Positions 18,119-25,785 of a stretch of DNA of 64,000 nucleotides are shown here, one piece after another. The notes under the pieces are model-generated. The model saw only the letters and a list, made by a program, of their open reading frames with translations, searched no databases and was not told the DNA's origin. Origin of the DNA: Burkholderiales bacterium 70-64 (GTDB taxonomy: Bacteria; Pseudomonadota; Gammaproteobacteria; Burkholderiales; Burkholderiaceae_E); NCBI GenBank assembly GCA_001898645.1, contig MKUQ01000011.1, forward strand, positions 1 through 64,000, given 5' to 3'. The stretch's first letter is position 1. Every line of letters starts with the position of its first letter. Both the position numbers and the translations under genes were made by a program.

Positions 18119-19408
18119 ATGCTGATCTCCCTCCTCGGGCTGGCGGCCCTCTTTGTGCTGGCCTTCCTCGGCGTGCCGCTGGGCTTCGCCATGATCGCCG
18201 TCGGCACGCTCGGCTTCGCGTGGTTCCGGGGCATCGAACCGGCGCTGGCGATGGCTGCGCAGCAGGCCGTCGACATGTCGATGAGCTACGGCATGTCGGT
18301 GATTCCCCTGTTCGTGGTGATGGGGGCGTTCATCTTCAAGGCAGGCATGGCCGACGACCTGTTCGGCGCGGCGCAGCGCTGGATGGGCCACCTGCGCGGT
18401 GGCCTCGCCCATGCCGCTCTCGGGGCCTGCGCCGGCTTCGGCGCGGTCTGCGGCAGCTCGCTTGCCACCGCCGCGACGATGGCGCGCGTGGCCGAGCCGG
18501 AGATGCGCCGCCACGGCTACGATCCGGCCTTCTCGGGCGCGACCATCGCCGCCGGGGGCACGCTCGGCATCCTGATCCCGCCCAGCGTGCCGATGGTGAT
18601 CTACGGGATCCTGACCGAAACCGACATCGCCAGGCTGTTCGCTGCCGGCGTCGTGCCCGGCATCCTGCTCACCTTCCTCTACATGATCGCGGTCTGGTTC
18701 ACGGCGCTCGCATGGCCCGCGAAGTGCGGGCACCGGGTCCAGGCAACATGGGGCGAGCGGGCGGCGGCGCTGCGGGGAACCTTGCCGGTGCTGGGGCTGT
18801 TCCTGGTGGTGCTGGGCGGCCTCTATCTGGGAATCTTCACCCCCAGCGAAAGCGCCGGCGTGGGCGCCGCCGGCGCGCTGGCGTTCATGGTGCTGCGCGG
18901 GAAGGCGACGCGGCGCGCGATCGGCGAGGCCCTGTCGGAATCGACCCTGCTGACCGCCAGCCTGCTCATGATCACGATCGGGGCAGGCATTTTCACCAAC
19001 TTCCTGACGATTTCCGGACTGACCGCCTCGGCGGCGGCGTGGGTGCAGTCGCTCGAAGCGCCGCCGCTCGGCGTCGTGGTCGCGATGTGCTTCGTCTACA
19101 TCGTTCTCGGCTGCTTCTTCGACAGCCTGGCCATGATCTTCCTGACGATCCCGGTATTCTTCCCGATCGTCTCGGCGCTGGGGCTGGATCCGGTCTGGTT
19201 CGGCATCATCGTCGTCATCGTGGTCGAGCTGGGGCTGCTCACGCCCCCGATGGGCATGAACGTGTTCATCGTGAAGGCGCTCATCCCCGGGGTCGGCATG
19301 TGGGAGATCTTCTTCAACATCGGCCTGTTCGTGGTGGCCGCCCTGGTGTGCCTGGCGATCGTCCTGTGGGTGCCGCAGGTCGCCTTGTGGCTGCCGTCCC
19401 TGATGTGA
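18119..19408 (+). CDS. TRAP transporter large permease (DctM family)
   Basis: A 429-residue permease of about 12-14 membrane segments that performs Na+- or H+-coupled uptake with DctQ and the DctP protein. Typical blocks are GVPLGFAMIAVG near the N-terminus, AAGGTLGILIPPSVPMVIYG in the middle and the C-terminal GLLTPPMGMNVFIVK. It closes the sulfatase-TRAP operon and is followed by a GC-rich hairpin at 19418. Confidence 0.92.
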   Translation: MLISLLGLAALFVLAFLGVPLGFAMIAVGTLGFAWFRGIEPALAMAAQQAVDMSMSYGMSVIPLFVVMGAFIFKAGMADDLFGAAQRWMGHLRGGLAHAALGACAGFGAVCGSSLATAATMARVAEPEMRRHGYDPAFSGATIAAGGTLGILIPPSVPMVIYGILTETDIARLFAAGVVPGILLTFLYMIAVWFTALAWPAKCGHRVQATWGERAAALRGTLPVLGLFLVVLGGLYLGIFTPSESAGVGAAGALAFMVLRGKATRRAIGEALSESTLLTASLLMITIGAGIFTNFLTISGLTASAAAWVQSLEAPPLGVVVAMCFVYIVLGCFFDSLAMIFLTIPVFFPIVSALGLDPVWFGIIVVIVVELGLLTPPMGMNVFIVKALIPGVGMWEIFFNIGLFVVAALVCLAIVLWVPQVALWLPSLM

Positions 19409-19417
19409 GACGGACCG

Positions 19418-19438
19418 GCGTGCCGCCTTGCGGCACGC
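19418..19438 (+). terminator. GC-rich hairpin after the TRAP operon
   Basis: GCGTGCCG and CGGCACGC form a perfect eight-pair stem around a five-base loop (CCTTG), ten bases after the dctM stop. There is no T-run after it, so it is a weak intrinsic terminator at best, or an mRNA-end stabiliser. Confidence 0.5.
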
Positions 19439-19460
19439 ATCCTCCGGCCGTGCTGCTGTA

Positions 19461-19474
19461 TTGATCTGCATCAA
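19461..19474. promoter_or_regulatory. Perfect FNR/Anr box
   Basis: TTGATCTGCATCAA matches the FNR/Anr consensus TTGAT-N4-ATCAA exactly. It lies 128 bases before the AraC-family gene at 19602. A -10-like TGCATAGGT at about 19496-19504 sits at roughly the distance expected for an FNR site centred near -41.5, so oxygen-limited activation of the regulator is plausible. Confidence 0.7.
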
Positions 19475-19601
19475 CGGCGCAGCCTCGGACGTGCTTGCAT
19501 AGGTTGCCGGGGTCCAGCACAATTTCTTCAGACTTGAACTAATTGCCCGGGATCACCGAAGGGTAGGGCACGGGCGTCGCTCGGACACGGAGGAGGAGAG
19601 C

Positions 19602-20603
19602 GTGGCCGGTCTTCGGACAAGCGCGGTCGCCGACAGGCAGGCCCTGCATGCGTATTCCATCCTGCGCACGGCGGACCTCGACGAGGCCTGCAGGTGCGTC
19701 GCACAGGTGCTCTCGCCGCACGAGCTGCGCATCGTGCGGCGCACCCACCGGCTCGACGCGCACATGTGTCACGCCCCCCTGGGCGGCGTCTCGATCAACC
19801 GGCTGCGCTACGGGGCCACGGTCGACATCGACGTCGGCTGTACCGGCGATTTCCTGCTGGTGATGATGCCGCTCGCCGGGACCGCCGACATCCACTGCGG
19901 CAACGAATCGATCCGTTCGACGCCGGCGCTCGCTTCGGTGGTCTCGCCCACGCTGCCGCTGCGCATGCAGAGCCGCAACGATGCCGACCAGATCATGGTG
20001 CGCATCGATCGCGGGCTCATCGAGCGCCACTGTGCGCAGCATCTCGGCCGCGAGCTGCGACGTCCCGTCGAGTTCCGGCTCGGGATGGACCTCTCGGGAG
20101 GCAGGGGCGCGAGCTGGCGTGGCCTGATCCGCTACCTGGTGTCGGAGCTCGACCGCGAAACCAATGTCTTCACCTCGCCGCTCACCCGCGTGCATGTCGA
20201 GCAGCTGGTGGTGTCCACGCTGCTGCTGGTCCAGCCCCACGGATACCACGAGGAGCTGACGCGCCCGGCGCGGCCGGTCGCGCCCGGGTACGTGAAGCGG
20301 GTGGAAGAGTTCATCGAGGCCCACGCGGAGGAGCCGCTGACCATCGGCGACCTGGCGGCGCATGCGGGCGTCAGCGCGAGCACGCTGTTCGCCGGCTTCC
20401 GCGATCATCGCAAGACGACCCCCATGGCCCACCTGCGGCGCGTGCGCCTGCAGCGCGCCCGCCACGACATGCAGACCGCTGCGCCCGCCAGCACCACCGT
20501 CACCGACGTGGCCTTGCGCTGGGGGTTCACCCACCTCGGCCGCTTCGCGGCAGACTACAAGCGCTGGTTCGGCGAGTCACCCTCGGCGACACTGCGGCAC
20601 TGA
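19602..20603 (+). CDS. AraC-family transcriptional regulator (first)
   Basis: A 333-residue regulator. Residues about 30-220 are an AraC-type sensory domain (the AraC_binding_2-like kind), and residues about 235-333 carry the two helix-turn-helix units (LTIGDLAAHAGVSASTLFAGF and VTDVALRWGFTHLGRFAADY). It starts with GTG at 19602 behind AGGAGGAGAG. An FNR box upstream suggests its level responds to oxygen. It converges on the FAD oxidoreductase at 20625 with 21 bases between stops. It probably controls the genes to its right. Confidence 0.88.
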   Translation: MAGLRTSAVADRQALHAYSILRTADLDEACRCVAQVLSPHELRIVRRTHRLDAHMCHAPLGGVSINRLRYGATVDIDVGCTGDFLLVMMPLAGTADIHCGNESIRSTPALASVVSPTLPLRMQSRNDADQIMVRIDRGLIERHCAQHLGRELRRPVEFRLGMDLSGGRGASWRGLIRYLVSELDRETNVFTSPLTRVHVEQLVVSTLLLVQPHGYHEELTRPARPVAPGYVKRVEEFIEAHAEEPLTIGDLAAHAGVSASTLFAGFRDHRKTTPMAHLRRVRLQRARHDMQTAAPASTTVTDVALRWGFTHLGRFAADYKRWFGESPSATLRH

Positions 20604-20624
20604 GGGCGCGCGCCGCGCACGGCC

Positions 20625-22202
20625 TCAACGTCCCGCGAGCGCGCAGGCCAGCATATAGCCCGAGCCGGCGCCGGTGCCGGCGCCCGGCCAGGTCGAGGCG
20701 CCGATGTGATAGAGCCTGTGCACGCCGGTGCGCCAGCGCGAGCGGCCGAAGGCCGGGCGCAGCAGGAAGAACTGGTCCAGGTGGTGGCTGCCGGACAGGC
20801 TGTCGCCCGCCACCAGGTTGGGGTTGTCGCGCTCGAGGTCGTCGGGCGACAGCACGCAGCGCCCCAGCACCGAGGCGCGCAAGCCGGGGGCGTGTCGTTC
20901 GAGCAGGTCCAGCATCCGGTCGGCATAGCGCTCCTTGAGGGAATCCCAGGCTGCCGGCTCGATCTCTCCCCTGGCGTCGCCGCGCACCCGCGACGGGACG
21001 ACGCGGACCTGGATCCACACCACGTGCCGTCCCGCCGGCGCCCGCTGCGGGTCGATCGCGCTCGGCTGCCCCACCACCATCACCGGCTCGCCGGGGAGCA
21101 GGCCGGCCATGGCCTCCTGGTAGATGCGCGCCATCTGGTCGAGCGAGGGCGCCACGTGCACGTAGGCGAATTCGTTCAGCGCGTCGCCGGCGCGCCAGCA
21201 GGGCAGCGCCGTCGTCGCCAGGTGGATCATCATCGTGGCCGGCCCCGGCCGCAGCGCGCGTGCGCCTTCGCTGCCTCGCGGCGCTGCGTCGGCCAGCAGC
21301 GGGCCGTAGAGCGCGCGCGGATGCACGTTGGCGATCACCGCGCGGCGCGCCTCGATGCGCTGGCCGCCGGCGACCACGACCGCACGCGCCGCGCCGCCGT
21401 GCACCTCGATGCGCTCGACCGTGCAGCCCGTGCGCACTTCGCCGCCGGCCTGCCGGATCGCGCCGGTCATCGCGCGCACGATGACGTCGGCGCCGCCCTG
21501 CCCGAGGGCCATGCCGAACTGCTGGGCCGCCATCGACTCCAGGTAGGGGAACAGGGCGCCGCCGGCGATGTCGGGGGCGAAATCGAGATGCATGCCCCAG
21601 GCCGCCATCATGGCCTTGACCGAGTCGTCCTCGAACGCCGCGTCCAGCCAGGCGCGCGGCGAGGAGACGAGCAGCTTCGCGACGTCGGCCACGCCGACGC
21701 TGCCGAGCGCGCGCCACATGCGCCATGCCGCGCGCGCCGCCGCCCACGAGGGCATGGGCGAGCCGAGCAGCGCGAACAGGTGCGGCGCGCGCGCCGCGAA
21801 GCCGGCGCCCAGCTCGCGCCAGCGCTCGGCATCGCGCGCGCTGCGCGCGGCGATGCGTCTCGCCGTCGCCTCGCCGTCCTGCTCGACCCCCAGCCAGTGC
21901 GCATCGTGCGCATCGCCGAAGACCGAGGCGAAGCTGCGCGGCGCCGGCACGAAGGCGAGCCCTGCCGCGGCGAGGCGCTCGCGGTGCGCGGCGACGAAGG
22001 GCGAGCCGGCGAACAGGCTCAGGTTCATCGCGTAGAGGTCGTGCCGGAATCCGGGCAGGGTGAGCTCGGCGGTCTTGACGGCGCCCCCGGCCACCGCGTG
22101 GCGTTCCAGCACCAGCACCTTCCAGCCGCGGGCCGACAGGTGCACCGCCGCGGCCAGGCCGTTGTGGCCCGCCCCGACGACGACGGCGTCGAAGTCCGCC
22201 AT
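20625..22202 (-). CDS. FAD-dependent oxidoreductase, phytoene-desaturase-like (paralogue A)
   Basis: A 525-residue flavoprotein of the COG1233 type. The FAD Rossmann motif is VVVGAGHNGLAAA at residues about 6-18, and the C-terminal FAD-contact block is HIGASTWPGAGTGAGSG. It belongs with phytoene dehydrogenase-related amine-oxidase-fold proteins, most of which are not carotenoid enzymes in this setting. Blocks such as ELTLPGFRHD, QPSAID and LSPDDLER recur in the protein at 23370, so the two are paralogues. The second AraC gene lies 17 bases upstream on the same strand. Reaction unknown; likely a C-C desaturation or isomerisation of a ring compound. Confidence 0.72.
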   Translation of the reverse strand: MADFDAVVVGAGHNGLAAAVHLSARGWKVLVLERHAVAGGAVKTAELTLPGFRHDLYAMNLSLFAGSPFVAAHRERLAAAGLAFVPAPRSFASVFGDAHDAHWLGVEQDGEATARRIAARSARDAERWRELGAGFAARAPHLFALLGSPMPSWAAARAAWRMWRALGSVGVADVAKLLVSSPRAWLDAAFEDDSVKAMMAAWGMHLDFAPDIAGGALFPYLESMAAQQFGMALGQGGADVIVRAMTGAIRQAGGEVRTGCTVERIEVHGGAARAVVVAGGQRIEARRAVIANVHPRALYGPLLADAAPRGSEGARALRPGPATMMIHLATTALPCWRAGDALNEFAYVHVAPSLDQMARIYQEAMAGLLPGEPVMVVGQPSAIDPQRAPAGRHVVWIQVRVVPSRVRGDARGEIEPAAWDSLKERYADRMLDLLERHAPGLRASVLGRCVLSPDDLERDNPNLVAGDSLSGSHHLDQFFLLRPAFGRSRWRTGVHRLYHIGASTWPGAGTGAGSGYMLACALAGR

Positions 22203-22219
22203 GGATGCGCTTCGCGCCG

Positions 22220-23194
22220 CTACGAGGCGTGCAGGGTGTGCGAGGGCGTACAGCCGAACCGCTGGCGGTACTGGGTGGCGAAGCGGCCCATGTGCACGAA
22301 GCCGTGCTCGAGGGCGACGTCGGTCACGTTGAGCGTGCGGCCGGCGCGGCGCGCATCGACGAGCATGCGGTGCACGGCCTCGAGGCGCACCCGGCGGGCA
22401 TAGGCCAGGGGCGAGGATTCGCCGTGGCGGCGGAAGATCGCCTCCAGCGTGCGGCCGCTCACGCAGGCATGGTCGGCGATCTCGTCGAGGCGCAGCGCAC
22501 GGTCCGGATGGGCGTGGATGAATTCCTTGGCGCGGCGCAGGCAGCGTTCGTCGCCGCGCAGGCTGTCCGCGGCCGCGAGCGGCTCGTACAGCATCGCCTT
22601 GAAGCCGCACAGCAGGAATTCCTCCATCGCCGCGTAGGCGGCCGGGTGGCGAAGCCACCGGTCGCCGTGTCGATCGAGGTTGCCGGTGAGATCGAGCACC
22701 GCCTGCCACCAGGCGGCAACGTCGGGATCATGACGCGGCCGCGTCAGCGCGAACCGCGGCGCCGCCTTCGTATCGGGACCCGCCAGGCGGCGCTGGAGCG
22801 CCTCGCGCGACACCTGCAGCAGGAGCATCTGGCAGCTGCCGTTCCACAGCATGCGGCTCGGCACGTGCGGCTGCAGGATGCTGAGCATGCCGGGGTCGAC
22901 CTCCGCCTCCTCGCCGCCGCAGGCGAGCCGGGCGGCGCCGCGCAAGGGCAGCTGGATGAGGTAGAAATCGCCGCGCTCGCCGGGATCGATCAGCACCTCG
23001 GTGCCGTAGCTCAGCACGTTGAGCGAGAGGTCGTGCAGCCGCAGCTGGTTGTGGCAGACGTCGAGGCGGGCGCGGGGGCCGCGCACTTCCAGGCGATGCG
23101 GCGAGAAGACCCGGCCCATGCGTTCGCTCGCATCCTCGGCGCTGCGCGAGCGGATCAGGGGATGGGCCGCGAGGAGCGGCGGTGTTGCGCGCAA
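22220..23194 (-). CDS. AraC-family transcriptional regulator (second)
   Basis: A 324-residue regulator with the same layout as the one at 19602: sensory domain at about 30-215 and paired helix-turn-helix units at about 225-324 (LRLDEIADHACVSGRTLEAIF, VTDVALEHGFVHMGRFATQY). The start is TTG at 23194 behind GGGGG; no better ATG is nearby. It is divergent from the FAD oxidoreductase at 23370 and co-directional with paralogue A at 20625, placing it to control both. Confidence 0.85.
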   Translation of the reverse strand: MRATPPLLAAHPLIRSRSAEDASERMGRVFSPHRLEVRGPRARLDVCHNQLRLHDLSLNVLSYGTEVLIDPGERGDFYLIQLPLRGAARLACGGEEAEVDPGMLSILQPHVPSRMLWNGSCQMLLLQVSREALQRRLAGPDTKAAPRFALTRPRHDPDVAAWWQAVLDLTGNLDRHGDRWLRHPAAYAAMEEFLLCGFKAMLYEPLAAADSLRGDERCLRRAKEFIHAHPDRALRLDEIADHACVSGRTLEAIFRRHGESSPLAYARRVRLEAVHRMLVDARRAGRTLNVTDVALEHGFVHMGRFATQYRQRFGCTPSHTLHAS

Positions 23195-23247
23195 TTCCAG
23201 GCCCCCGGAGCGGATGCAGGCTCCTCAGGGAGCCTGATAGCAAGTTA

Positions 23248-23261
23248 GTTTAGAGTTAAAC
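23248..23261. promoter_or_regulatory. Dyad in the divergent AraC/oxidoreductase promoter
   Basis: GTTTA-GAGT-TAAAC is a perfect five-pair dyad inside the only A+T-rich patch of the 175-base divergent region. A second short inverted repeat, CATGGC and GCCATG, follows at about 23283-23299. AraC proteins usually bind direct repeats, so the dyad may be a different regulator's site or a promoter element. Confidence 0.3.
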
Positions 23262-23369
23262 GAGTGACCTTGCAACGGACCCATGGCACGGGGCCATGAC
23301 GGCTTTCGGCTAGCGCGGCGCGGAATCCGGATAGTCAGCGGTGCGGCGCCGTGCCACGATCGCCGGGAT

Positions 23370-24965
23370 ATGGCGGCTACTCGAACCCCGGTCTCGGACG
23401 TGCTGATCGTCGGCAGCGGCATCAATTCGCTGGTGTGCGCCGCGCTGCTCGCGCGCAGCGGGCGTTCGGTGTGCGTGATCGAGCGCGAGGCGGTGCTCGG
23501 CGGCTGTATCCGCACCGAGGAGCTGACGCTGCCGGGCTTTCGCCACGACACGCTGTCGGCCGCTCACCCGCTGTTCGTGGCCGGTCCCGCCTATGCGGCG
23601 CTCGGCCCCGCGCTGCATGCGGCGGGGCTCGAATACCGCAACAGCGCGTCGCCCACCGGCGTGCTGCTGCCCGACGGGCGGCATCTGGTGCTCGCCACCT
23701 CGCGCGCCGCCAACGTCGAGCGCTTCGAGCGCGAAGCGCACGGTGACGGCGCTGCCTATGCCGCGGCGATGAAGGAGGTGCAGGAGAACGCCGAGGTCGT
23801 GTTCGCCCTGCTCGGCAACGAGCTGTGGAGCGGCGGCACCGGAAAAGCCCTGCTGAAGCAGGCGTGGAAGCGCGGCGCGCACCCGTTCGCCGGCTTCCTG
23901 GGCGCCTCGCTCACCAGCTGCCGGGCGTGGCTCGACGGCGCCGTGCGCTCGGACACGCTGCGCGCGCTGCTCGCGCCCTGGGTGCTGCATACCGGGCTCG
24001 GCCCCGACAGCCCGCTGTCGGCGCTGATGGCCAAGGTGGTGGCGTTCACGCTCGAGGCCGTCGGCATGCCGCTGGTGCGCGGCGGCAATGCCAACACGGT
24101 CGCCGCGTTCCGCTCGGTCATCGAAGCGGCCGGCGGCGAGCTGCGCACGGACGCCGACGTGGTGCAGGTGCTCGTCGAGGATGGGGTGGCGCGCGGCGTC
24201 GAGCTCGCCGACGGGAGCCGCCTGCATGCCCGCGAGGTGGTCTGCAACGTCACGCCGACCCAGCTCTACGGCCGCCTGCTCGCGCCGGCCGACGTGCCGG
24301 AAGCGGTGGCGGGGCAGGCCCGCGCCTGGCGTTACGGCAAGGGCAACATGCAGATCCACCTCGCCCTGTCGCAGCCGCCGCGCTGGCCCGCCGCCGAGCT
24401 CTCGGAAGTGGTGTACCTGCACCTGAGCGCCGGACCCGAGGCCGTCTCGCGCGCGGTGAACGAGGCCGAGCGCGGCATGCTGCCCGCCGAGCCGACGATC
24501 TGCGTGTCGCAGCCGAGTGCGATCGACGACAGCCGCGCACCGCCCGGGCAGTGCGTGCTGTGGATACAGGTGCCCGAATGTCCGCGCCGGGTGCGCGGCG
24601 ACGCCGCCGGGCTGATCGATGCGCCCGCCGACGGCGCGTGGACCGAAGCGCTGCGCGAAGCCTACGCCGATCGCGTGGTCGAGCGCATCGCGCGGCATGC
24701 CCCGAACCTGCGCGACGGCATCCTCGCACGCCGCGTGCTGTCGCCGTCCGACCTCGAGCGCATGAACGTGAACCTGGTCGGCGGCGACCCCTACGGCGGC
24801 GACTGCGCCATCGACCAGTCGTTCCTGTGGCGGCCGCTGCGCGCCACGCGCAACCATGCGACGCCGATCCGCCACCTCTGGCACATCGGCGCCTCGACCC
24901 ACCCCGGCCCCGGCCTGGGCGGCGTTTCCGGTTTCCATGTCGCGCGCCGGCTCGGCGCGCGCTGA
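23370..24965 (+). CDS. FAD-dependent oxidoreductase, phytoene-desaturase-like (paralogue B)
   Basis: A 531-residue flavoprotein paralogous to the one at 20625. The FAD motif is LIVGSGINSLVCA, with Ser where the third Gly is usual, and the C-terminal block is HIGASTHPGPGLGGVSG. I chose ATG 23370; the 29 upstream codons lack coding character. It opens a plus-strand run with the cyclase (28 bases on), the 2-oxoacid oxidoreductase subunits, RidA and the ABC importer. Two diverged copies may act on successive intermediates or form a heteromer. Substrate unknown. Confidence 0.72.
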   Translation: MAATRTPVSDVLIVGSGINSLVCAALLARSGRSVCVIEREAVLGGCIRTEELTLPGFRHDTLSAAHPLFVAGPAYAALGPALHAAGLEYRNSASPTGVLLPDGRHLVLATSRAANVERFEREAHGDGAAYAAAMKEVQENAEVVFALLGNELWSGGTGKALLKQAWKRGAHPFAGFLGASLTSCRAWLDGAVRSDTLRALLAPWVLHTGLGPDSPLSALMAKVVAFTLEAVGMPLVRGGNANTVAAFRSVIEAAGGELRTDADVVQVLVEDGVARGVELADGSRLHAREVVCNVTPTQLYGRLLAPADVPEAVAGQARAWRYGKGNMQIHLALSQPPRWPAAELSEVVYLHLSAGPEAVSRAVNEAERGMLPAEPTICVSQPSAIDDSRAPPGQCVLWIQVPECPRRVRGDAAGLIDAPADGAWTEALREAYADRVVERIARHAPNLRDGILARRVLSPSDLERMNVNLVGGDPYGGDCAIDQSFLWRPLRATRNHATPIRHLWHIGASTHPGPGLGGVSGFHVARRLGAR

Positions 24966-24992
24966 TTGCCTACACCCTCGATGGAGATCCTC

Positions 24993-25775
24993 ATGAGCCT
25001 GGACCTCACGCAACTCGCCGAACAGATCGCCGCCGGACGGATCCGCGTCGTCGATCTCACCCATACGCTGTCGCCGGAGTTCCCGGCGCTGAAGCTGCCG
25101 CCCGAGTTCGGGCAGGTCTGGGCCTTCAAGCAGGAGCGCATCTCGCGCTACGATGCCGCCGGCCCGGCCTGGTACTGGAACAATTTCTCCTGCGGCGAGC
25201 ACACCGGCACGCACTTCGATGCCCCGGTGCACTGGGTCACCGGGAAGGACTACCCGCGCAACAGCGTCGACACCATCGACCCGGCACGCTTCTTCGGACC
25301 GGCGGCCGTGGTGGACGCCAGCGCCGAGGTGGCCGCCGACCCCGACTGGGTGCTGACGGTGGAGTTCCTGCAGGCCTGGGAGGCGAAGCACGGGCGCATT
25401 CCCGCCGGCGCCTGGCTGCTGTTCCGCACCGACTGGTCCAAGCGGCTGGCCGATCCGGCCGCGTACGCCAACTTCCGCGAGGACGGCCCGCATACGCCGG
25501 GGCCCTCGAAGGAGGCGGTCGAGTGGCTGATCAAGGAGCGCGACGTGCGCGGCTTCGGGGTGGAGACGATCAACACCGACGCCGGCCAGTCGCATTCGTG
25601 GCCGACGCCGTACCCCTGTCACACGCTGATGCACGGGGCCAACCGCTTCGGCCTGCAGTGCCTGAACAACCTCGACCAGCTTCCGCCGCACGGCGCGTTC
25701 ATCTTCTCCGCGCCGCTGAAGATCCAGAACGGCTCGGGCAGCCCGCTGCGCGTGCTGGCGCTGGTGGCCGGCTGA
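24993..25775 (+). CDS. Cyclase-family hydrolase (kynurenine-formamidase-like)
   Basis: A 260-residue protein of the PF04199 cyclase family, metal-dependent amide or enol-lactone hydrolases that include bacterial kynurenine formamidase and isatin hydrolase. The metal-binding motif HTGTHFDAPVHW is intact, with a further conserved block GFGVETINTDAG. I chose ATG 24993, which has GGAG seven bases upstream; an ATG at 24981 overlaps that site. It lies between an FAD oxidoreductase and a 2-oxoacid oxidoreductase, which suggests it opens a ring or cleaves an amide in the same pathway. No other kynurenine genes are present. Confidence 0.8.
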   Translation: MSLDLTQLAEQIAAGRIRVVDLTHTLSPEFPALKLPPEFGQVWAFKQERISRYDAAGPAWYWNNFSCGEHTGTHFDAPVHWVTGKDYPRNSVDTIDPARFFGPAAVVDASAEVAADPDWVLTVEFLQAWEAKHGRIPAGAWLLFRTDWSKRLADPAAYANFREDGPHTPGPSKEAVEWLIKERDVRGFGVETINTDAGQSHSWPTPYPCHTLMHGANRFGLQCLNNLDQLPPHGAFIFSAPLKIQNGSGSPLRVLALVAG

Positions 25776-25785
25776 GGAAAGTCCG

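Noticed and set aside
20625-24965. Carotenoid biosynthesis from the two phytoene-desaturase-like proteins
   Set aside because: No phytoene synthase or other crt genes are present, and the context is catabolic.
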